Shown in pieces: positions 55,794-64,000 of a stretch of 64,000 bases of DNA. Made by a program: the position numbers and the translations under genes. The notes beneath the pieces were generated by a model. It ran no database searches, had not been told where the DNA came from, and saw only the letters and a list, made by a program, of their open reading frames with translations. Each line of letters begins with the position of its first letter. The first letter of the stretch is position 1. Source of the stretch: Isoetes taiwanensis (lineage: Eukaryota > Streptophyta > Lycopodiopsida > Isoetales > Isoetaceae); assembly GCA_021234155.1 (NCBI GenBank), contig JAJEKV010000169.1, positions 882,009-946,008 on the forward strand, in the 5' to 3' direction.

Positions 55794-58700
55794 ATGATGA
55801 AAAAGCAACGGGAAATGAGGCGAATTTCTTCCATGCTTTTTTCTCGCCAGTCTGGCTCTACATGGCCATTGTCCAAGTATACAAATTCTGAAGGCCCTGG
55901 TGTTGTACCGGGGCACCAAAATGTGGGTTTTTGTTTACAGGGAAATCGAGCTTCAAAAGATCATTGGGCATACCTGCCACATCGCTGCCAAAGGCAATTT
56001 CAATTGGTATGGATTGGTTTGTCACAGGTGTTTGTTAATTATCTCTGCTTTGACAGTACCATGTTTTTTAATCTTTGGATTATCCTTACATTGCTGAGCA
56101 GTTTTGACAGGTCCCCGCAGCTGCTCGGATTGGTGATACGCACTTGGTGGCTAGTAATTGGGGATCCAGAATTCAGCTTTCACATTTTTCATCGACAAAA
56201 GATCTTCAGAAAGTTAAAAGCGATAAGCCAGTGAAAGCAGAAAAGGATGTAGAGTCAGTTCCAGACTTGCAGATATTGAAGGGTCTCACCAAATATTTGT
56301 GGCCTAAAGATGGTTCGGACTCTAGAATGCGCGTTTTGTTTGCACTTGGCCTTTTGGTTAGTGGCAAGGTAAGGACATGAAACCTCACAAGCTATGTATG
56401 ATAGGTTTTCCATTTGTAGAGTCGTAGACAATATATAACAAGCAGATTAGCAATCAAACAACAGTCTACAACCACTTTATATGCGACGAAACACAGTAAA
56501 ATCAAGGAGGAAAATTGTTGCTGCCCTAGATGTCTAAGCATGTCTAGAAGCCTATGAGAATGTCTATATTTCTATGATTGCTTTCTTATGGTGTTTTTTA
56601 ATTCGATTTTGTGATGGTTGTCAGGGCAGGTCTTAAACGTCCAAGTTCCATTCTTATTCAAGTATGCAGTTGATGGCTTGTCTGCAGCTGCTGGCATGTC
56701 TCAGCAAGGTGTGGCATCAATAGCAGCCAGCGATCCATTCCTTCTCGCTATGCTTGGAACACCAACAGCCGCCCTTATTGGCTATGGCCTGGCACGTATT
56801 GGTGCTTCGGCATGCAATGGTATGTAGTCCTTTATTCACTAACATGCATCCTTCTACATGCTGTTATGTTAGCTGATACTGTTAAAGTGAACTTCCCTTG
56901 TCTGCTTACTACAAATGATTTTCAACAGTCAGAAATAATCTATGACAAGATTAAAATCAAACAAAATGCAACATATCTTGTGGATGATCTGGAGTTATGG
57001 GTGTAAAGAAAGACAGGGAGGGAAGCGTAAGCACCTACTAGCTCCTAGAGTGAACTAACTCTAGTGATACGTGACTGGCATTTATAATGATGCCATGTCA
57101 GCAACAGATGGATGACTCAGCATGCACAGTCATCAATATACTACATCCCCTGATGCCGTGCATGGCTGCAAAACAAAACAAACTAGCAGAAACAAGATGC
57201 TAACTAGATGCTAACATCCCCCCGAACTCAAACACTGCTCGTGAGATGGAGCAAATGCAACCACAATATAAGCCATGGGTGCCATGTGACTTTGGCCTTG
57301 AACCAGATTTTTCTTCCCCTGTACCATTCCCTCTTGTGTGAATATGTACATTCACATCATTACCAATATGAGCCTGCAAGAATTAACTCCTGTAATACAT
57401 AGGCATCAGACTTCTGTAATGCAGAATCATGGCTCTTAGCAGTTCCAAGTGACTAAAATTCAAATTCTCTGCTCAAAATATCTAGTCTAGAAGACTCTAA
57501 TTCAGAAACATGCCCCACTGATCCTTGACCGCCACTAAGAATATTGTTCTCCATGTATTGGTCTTCGATCTATTAATAACAAGTAATACTTGATTTGCTT
57601 GATGCAAACACATAAAATTAACTGTCAACAACATGCCAATTTCTCTAATGCCATGCCAGATTTTTATGATCAATCTCTCACTAGTAAAACCATTCAAAGA
57701 AATAGCTTCTAGGCTGCTCGATAAAATCATTTCCCCGTCCAGACGAATCTGCATTCAATCCAGACAAATTTGAGAAATGTACAGCTCCTTTGCAGTCAAT
57801 TGATCTTGCAAGTAATATTGCCAAGAAATTGACTTGAGTTTCACTGATCTGATCCACACTAGATTTCTTAGAGCATCTGTACCAAGATTTCTCAGAACAT
57901 CTGTGTCAAATTGACCAAGGCTTGGGTGCAGTCATGACAGTGTGCAAGGTCAGTATTACTAATATTAGTAGCTTTTAAATCTGACTTAATTTCAAAGATT
58001 TCAGTATTACTTTCCTTGGCCTATTTACGCTCTCAGGTTAATAAGAGAAATTAATAGCACGTGCATATATATGTATAGAAACTCAAGTATCGGCATCATG
58101 TCTCTTGATGGTCTGTCTTTGATGACAATTTTTTTATATTGGCCTGCCATAGATATTGCACATCCGGATTAGCCAATAACAATAGGAGCATTATAAGTAC
58201 TAATAATGTGACAGTTGCACAATGTAGTGAAGGAGATTCTAAAGATACTAATATTTTGTGAATGAAACAGAACTTCGGAATGCTGTTTTTGCGAATGTTG
58301 CTCAGGATGCGATTCGTAAACTTGCCCGCCAGGTTTTTGTCCACTTGCACACTCTTGACTTGAACTTCCACTTAAGGTGAGTGGCATCATCTTCTGCCAT
58401 ATATAATGGTAATTAACAAATTGAAGTTTTAAAGGGGCCGCTATTAGGCATGGGTTCTCTTCCAAACGCAAAATCCTTATGATCTTAATTTTTGGCCAAG
58501 GAAGTGTCTACCTTCATACGTCCCTCACTATAAAAGCATGTGGAAGGTACTCAGATGCTGCGAAGGCTCTTTCTATTTGTAAAAGAGGAAAGTATTTTCT
58601 TAAAATGTGCTAACAGGCCCTTAGGATTTATGAGACCCCCTTGGGGGTGTTGTGCAGAGGACCCCAGGCACATTTTTTCTCATCACTCAGAATCTGAAGA

Positions 58701-61700
58701 TGCACCATGTGACTTGACCTGTTCTGAATTTGGAAATGACTCATTTTTCAAACAAATTGGAATTTCTAGACAAACAGACTGCAGTGGAACTGTTAGTATT
58801 TAGTTCTTTTGATTGCTTGGAGAGCCTATACCAGCTGGCTTTTTGCTTCTCGTACTGCTGCCTAAACTAGACAATCAAATGGAGTTTATTTTGACCCCGG
58901 AGCTAGAGGTGCCGAATGGAGGTATTAGCAAAGGCTTAACCAAATTCTGTAGGGTCTTATTTCTCCATGCGGCATCTTCATTATGAGAGTGTGCTTATGG
59001 AAACTATGTAATGCCATGAATGTAAATAGCCTACTCAACGCACTTGCAAATTTGCTTTAATGGCCATCACCACGATCCTTCTAACTTATGGTCCTCAGTG
59101 CGCAAGTCAGGCAGTTCAAAAGAAAATGAGTATGACATGTCCGTGAATTCTTTTTCTAGACTACAGGGACATAAAATTAAGAGGAGCAAAGTGGCTTATT
59201 AAACTAAGTTTCACTCAAAACTAAGTTTCTATCTAAATTCAAGGCCAATCATGGCACTAATATGCTCAGCAGTCTTTGATTCTATTGCATGTACATCGAC
59301 TTTAAGAATAGACCAACAGTCCATTCCCAGGGCGTTATAAAGAAAATCCACGTCCAAGATGGAAAGTTCAACTCAGGTTGATGAATGATGCCAACGATAC
59401 ATTTCAAGTATTGGCGAAGTCATAAGCGTAATTTTGCGCCATTTCAAACCTTCCTGATAGATGTTAAATTCAGGGAGGGCTATAAGGTTAAATCGTTGGG
59501 ATGTTTTAATGCAAAGTTTTGGTTGACTAGATAGGTACTTCTAGCTTGATAAAATTTGGTTATGCTGTTTTCCCTGATGTTATCATCTTTTTTGTTCCTT
59601 GAAATAGGAACACATTTGTAACTTGATTGAGTCTCTTCATTCTGATTTGAAGCCCGTTTGTGTGATGTTTCAGCCGTCAAACAGGAGCATTAAGTAGGAC
59701 AATCGATAGGGGAACACGTGCAATAAACTTCATTCTTACGTCAATGGTGTTTAACATTGTTCCTACATTTCTTGAGGTGCGATTACTTGTGCTTAATACA
59801 ATATAGTCATGGTTTTCATGCAGTGGTATCTGAATCTTTAAATCACGTGGGAAGTTGGTATTTCCAGATTACTATGGTTGCAGGTATTCTTGCCTACAAG
59901 TTTGGTGTTTCATTTGCTTGGATAACATCAATCACGGTAGCAGCATACACCGCATTTACGCTAATTATTACTCAAGTATGCAACCAAGCTCTTGTGCTCT
60001 CAGGAAATGTAAATTGTCTAAGATGGTTTTTTATCATTCTTTGGACAGTGGCGAACAAAGTTTAGGCAAGAAATGAACAAAGCTGATAATGCCGCCAGTT
60101 CACGTGCAATTGATTCTCTTATTAACTATGAGGTAGAGAAGAAAATTCTCAAGAATTATATCTCAACTCCTAAGATATTTATTGGATATCTTAATGCCCA
60201 CAGACTGTAAAATATTTCAACAACGAAAACCATGAAGCCCAAAAGTATGACGAGAATTTAAAAAGTAAGTATTTTGTATGCCTTATTCTATCATAAAGAT
60301 CTGCCAAAGAGGGTCATGACGTTACTCTAAGATTGATTACTGCTAAATTTTGTTTATACAGAATATGAAACGGCCGCATTGAAGACACAGACTAGTCTGT
60401 CTGCTCTTAATTTTGGTCAGAATCTTATTTTTAGTGCAGCTTTATCAACAGCAATGTTGATGTGTTCCAAAGGAATCGTGGATGGGGTGATGACTGTTGG
60501 GGATCTGGTAAGATGTGATAAAGATGGTGCTTTGCGTTAACAGAAGTCTATTTCTTGTTAAGATGGCTAACCTCTTCTATTACCAGGTTATGGTGAATGG
60601 CTTGCTTTTTCAACTATCCCTTCCACTTAATTTCCTGGGTACAGTCTACCGAGAGACACGTCAAAGCCTTATTGACATGCATTTAATGTTCAAGCTCTTA
60701 GAGGTATATCTCACCTTTCGTATTTTCATTGTGGTCATTTTTATTAAACATTCTTAGTTATTATGCAATTATGCTCCTACTTTAACATCTGGAATCCTAG
60801 AAATTTACTAGGCAGGATGTAGGAGTTGGGATGGCAAGAAGGCAATGTATGCATTATTGCGAAGTTTTTTGACCAAACCACATCTCAGCAATTAACTCCT
60901 TAGTTATACTTTGAGGCAGAAAATAATAAGTACATGCATTAATATATATAACAACTGCTCATCTCTGTCCTTGAGGTGCTTGGCAAGCACACTGGTCGGA
61001 GCCAAATGGGCTGCCATGGTAACATTACGATCTCCATGTAATTGATTTTGTGGTCAATCATGAAATTTTTATTCGCCTTTTTTGGCCCAACTTTTACACG
61101 ATTAGTTTGACATTTTTATTGGACTTCTTTGACCTCTTTAAACTGCTTTATTAGGCTAAACATTAGAATGCAGAAGCTGCAGAAGGAATGCATTCCTTTA
61201 TTGGCTTTTAGATGTTACTTTTCTGTAGATATTATATGTCTTAATATTTCTAGCATTGGGCCAATGTGTATGGTTTTCATCAAAGGTCTCTCCGAGTGTT
61301 CGTGATTCGTTAAAAGCAAAAGCACTCCAGTTGACAGGTGGCAGCATACAATTTGAGAACGTGCATTTTGGGTGAGTTATGTTTGTTTAATTGATCTTTT
61401 GAGAGAAAGCTGTCAATGTCTTGGAACAATACATTCCTGTTCAAAATATTTAATTCAGTTCTCATTATCATAGTCGTATTTTTATGATCTGTGGTCATTT
61501 TTTCCTTTATGGGCCAGGTATGTTGCCAAGCGTTTAATCTTGGATGGTGTGTCATATAAAATTTCTGTTGGAAAGAGCTTGGCAATTGTTGGGACCAGTG
61601 GCAGTGGTGTGTAAAATCTGATCCCAATCAGTATGAATGTCTAGTAATCAATATTCATCAGTAAACTGTTGCATATAGTAAGATGTTCTAACATGATTAA

Positions 61701-64000
61701 CATTGAAGACTAGATTGCAGGTGTCACCCTATATGATGTTCTTGACCCTAGAAGCATAACCAACTGATTTCTGATTCAGCTGTAGTGATATCAGGAACAG
61801 CTTTGCAAGTCATTATCTAGAGCCTTTATGTTAGAATCTGCCATTAGAAGAGGGATTTTTTAACTTCTACTAAAGACCTGTAGTGTCTGTGAGACCTGAT
61901 AAATGCATTATTTTAAACTGGCTAGGACATCATGTCCTCATCATACAATATAAATATTAAATGCTTTTTCAGCTTTTCAACTGTTGAAGCAGTTGACCCT
62001 TCCTCCTCAGCAATAGAGAAATTATTAGGAGTAGTTATTCTGATATCTGTAACTAGGAAAATCAACATGCTTTCGTATCGGTTGCAGCATTGGTGTCTTT
62101 GGTTTCAACATACTGATTTCGTACCAGTATTGGTGTCTAGCCCTTAACCATAGACTTCTCTTAGGTGCAATACAGGTATATTGCAAGTATTATGCAAGAA
62201 ATTCAAAAAGTCTGTTAAAGATCCAAGATACATATGAAATAGAAAATTTCTAGTAAAGATAGAACTGCTATTCCATGTCTACATTTCTAGATTGCGTTTA
62301 TTTTGTTGGCAGTTTAGACTAAATCTGGATTGCTGACTTTCACTTGAAATAACTTCTGTCTAGTTGATGATTATGTTAAAATTAAGTGGACTCAAAATGA
62401 CATTAAGAAAGAGAGGCAACTCTTCTGGATTTGCTCCTCCAAATGGAGAGCAATTAAGCACCCAGTTTAGAAGTGTAATGGAATAGAATTTGGCATTATA
62501 GTGGATGTGACTAGGCAAGACCTGCACACCTTGACTTTCATATAAGTGTGGTATAAGTCAGATTCAAACCCGGGTGCCAAAGAAAGAATAGTAGAGAGGG
62601 ACTGGTTGGCCAACTATTCTAGTACCCTTCTGGAGCATAGGAAACAATATCTTGAGCTCAGAGAGCAGAATATACACCAGGAAGATAGGATCATGGAATT
62701 GCTCTAAGGGTATTTGACACGTATCTGCTTATTACCTGATTTCTATGTTGATATATCCGACTGCAAATTTCTTCTCCTCCCCGTGCAAAAGGATCGATCC
62801 CTACAAACATTCACCCACACATTTAGGAAAGCTTTGTTCTGGATACATTTCTATTGTCAACTATCTTAAGATTGTATACAATGACCTTTGGAACCATTTT
62901 ACAGGTAAATCAACCATTTTGAGGCTCCTTTACCGCTTCTATGATTCCAAGTCTGGATCTGTAAGATGCGATTTGGAGTTGATTGCTTTCCTGAGACATA
63001 AACACTTGAAATGACATGCATTTTATTGGCAGGTCAAAATTGATGGACAGGATGTCAAGGATGTTACTTTAGAAAGCCTACGTGCAGCTATAGGTGTGGT
63101 TCCACAAGATACGGTATGCCAAATTTATCTTTCTGCAAAACTTTAGATGTATTCCGAATTGTGATCGTAGATAAAATAGAGTCTTGTAGGTCAACTTTGT
63201 CCTAAATACTGCATTCATGGCATTGGAAAACTCTAAGGCAAGTTAGCAAGTCTTTTTGAGGACAAGGATGAGATATATAGCATAAGATTAAGTTGCCGCT
63301 TGCAGGTTCTGTTCAATGACACCATTTTTTACAATATCAAGTATGGACGCATGTCGGCAACTGAGGAGGAGGTAAGTGTTTGGCAGATTTGGAATCACAT
63401 TAGAGTCCGTCTCTCTCATCCTTCATTGTAGTGGTAGCAGACAAATTTCCAGACATGATATGGGCATAGGGTGACAGTATTTTTCATATATGATTCAAAC
63501 TAGATCAATTTGCTGTCGTTCTAAGGATGTTTATGCTCATATGATGCAGGTTTATGAAGCAGCCAAGCAAGCAGCTGTACATGAAGTCATATTGAATTTT
63601 CCAGATAAATATCAGACAGTCGTTGGTGAGAGAGGCTTAAAGGTTTGACATCTTTTCTTTATTCAAACTCTATCATTTATTGTTCATTTTTCAAGACATT
63701 ATTAGTACTTTTGGCAGTAAAAGTGCAAAGACACACTTGTTTGCAGTTAAGCGGAGGAGAAAAACAAAGAGTTGCACTTGCACGAGTGTTCTTGAAGTCA
63801 TCTCCAATAATGTGGGTTCCAGTCCTGGAAGTCAATATGCATATATTTCATTCTCGAGGATTTTCTAACACATGGTGAATGCACATGGTGAATGAAGGTT
63901 GTGCGATGAGGCAACCAGTTCTCTGGACAGCACAACTGAAGCAGAAATTCTTGGATCTTTGAAGTCTCTTGCAAAGAACAGAACTGCGATTTTTATTGCC
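55794..64000 (+). CDS. ABCB25: Mitochondrial ABC half-transporter, ATM3/ABCB25-like (18 exons visible)
   Basis: Inner-membrane exporter of the ABCB7/Atm1 family, which supplies a sulfur/glutathione compound for cytosolic Fe-S cluster assembly. Exons: 55794-56027, 56111-56368, 56630-56819, 58271-58376, 59674-59776, 59868-59975, 60049-60132, 60204-60264, 60362-60507, 60587-60703, 61286-61371, 61518-61606, 62905-62960, 63033-63113, 63306-63371, 63550-63642, 63747-63811 and 63898 onward; phases agree throughout. Exon 1 looks like a presequence ([17 protein letters not shown] 55794, 55797 or 55815). Transmembrane segments lie in exons 2-10. The ATPase domain shows Walker A (GTSGSG plus KST, split by the intron after 61606), the Q loop (VPQDTVLFND), the signature [13 protein letters not shown], Walker B with Glu (IMLCDEATS) and the D loop (SLDS). 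About 682 residues are visible; the H loop and C-terminus lie outside. The intron after 61606 uses GTGTGT and that after 63811 GTGGGT as donors. Confidence 0.93.
56820..58270 (-). other. Intron 3 with possible minus-strand LTR end
   Basis: Within this 1.45-kb intron the minus strand has GGGGGGA directly followed by TGTTAGCATCTAG at about 57214, which looks like a polypurine tract abutting an LTR start. A TTATAAATGCC TATA-like motif follows within it. Neither the other LTR end nor coding motifs were found, so this remains a weak call. Confidence 0.25.
62530..62640 (-). repeat. tRNA-derived SINE head in an intron of the transporter gene
   Basis: The minus strand reads TAGAATAGTTGGCCAA (62621-62606, A-box like) and, about 45 bases on, CCCGGGTTTGAATCT (62573-62559, B-box like). 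It is in the long intron between the two halves of Walker A (61607-62904) and antisense to the gene. The 3' extent of the SINE is not defined. Confidence 0.5.

Noticed and set aside
57497-57754. Minus-strand frame in intron 3 resembling copia pre-integrase
   Set aside because: Only a vague WH...G spacing; no zinc-finger cysteines or downstream integrase blocks.
1-64000. CRISPR arrays, bacterial operons, rRNA genes
   Set aside because: No evenly spaced identical short repeats with unique spacers, no compact same-strand gene runs, and no rRNA blocks were seen; the window is eukaryotic.

Overview
This window is nuclear DNA of a land plant. One host gene is clearly recognisable: the 5' part of a mitochondrial half-size ABC transporter of the ATM3/ABCB25 type, split into 18 visible exons at the right-hand end. 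Almost everything else is transposable-element debris. The plant assignment rests on the transporter, on Ty1/copia and Ty3/gypsy elements, on L1-type LINEs, and on primer-binding sites of the TGGTATCAGAGC (initiator tRNA-Met) type. The decayed retroelements, long introns and one LINE of a type unusual in seed plants suggest a seedless vascular plant such as a fern, but the sequence does not prove this.

Left part (1-24.5 kb): LINE fragments on both strands (690-1085, 3213-4215, 4500-5520, 24060-24500); a broken SANT/Myb-like gene (2212-3096); a broken gypsy gag-protease (5880-7335); and a structurally complete non-autonomous LTR element (8234-12079) with two 447-bp LTRs that read as identical, a TTCAC target duplication, a primer-binding site and a polypurine tract, but no gag or pol. 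A decayed minus-strand gypsy pol with one LTR lies at 17265-21132, and a gypsy RT scrap at 22770-23035.

Middle (25-42.3 kb): a solo gypsy LTR (25005-26499) is followed by a tandem duplication of a LINE-plus-copia unit (27047-29505 and 29526-36215). The second copy was later invaded by a 4.4-kb LINE with a coiled-coil ORF1, a long intact reverse-transcriptase frame and a CATTT tail (30326-34724). Next come the rest of the copia pol, another gypsy-type LTR (37907-39343), a gag frame broken only by stop codons (39653-41497), and a 296-bp-period array of tiny LTR elements (41571-42304).

Right part (42.3-64 kb): an LTR family in inverted orientation (43544-44970 and 47727-49200), tRNA-derived repeat heads, a 5'-truncated LINE with target duplications (50473-51519), minisatellites, and a 68-bp run of perfectly spaced heat-shock-element half sites (53585-53652) about 2.1 kb upstream of the transporter gene (55794 to the window end).

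Apart from the transporter, the genes do not form a pathway. The layout records successive insertions, a segmental duplication, and decay dominated by C-to-T type nonsense changes.
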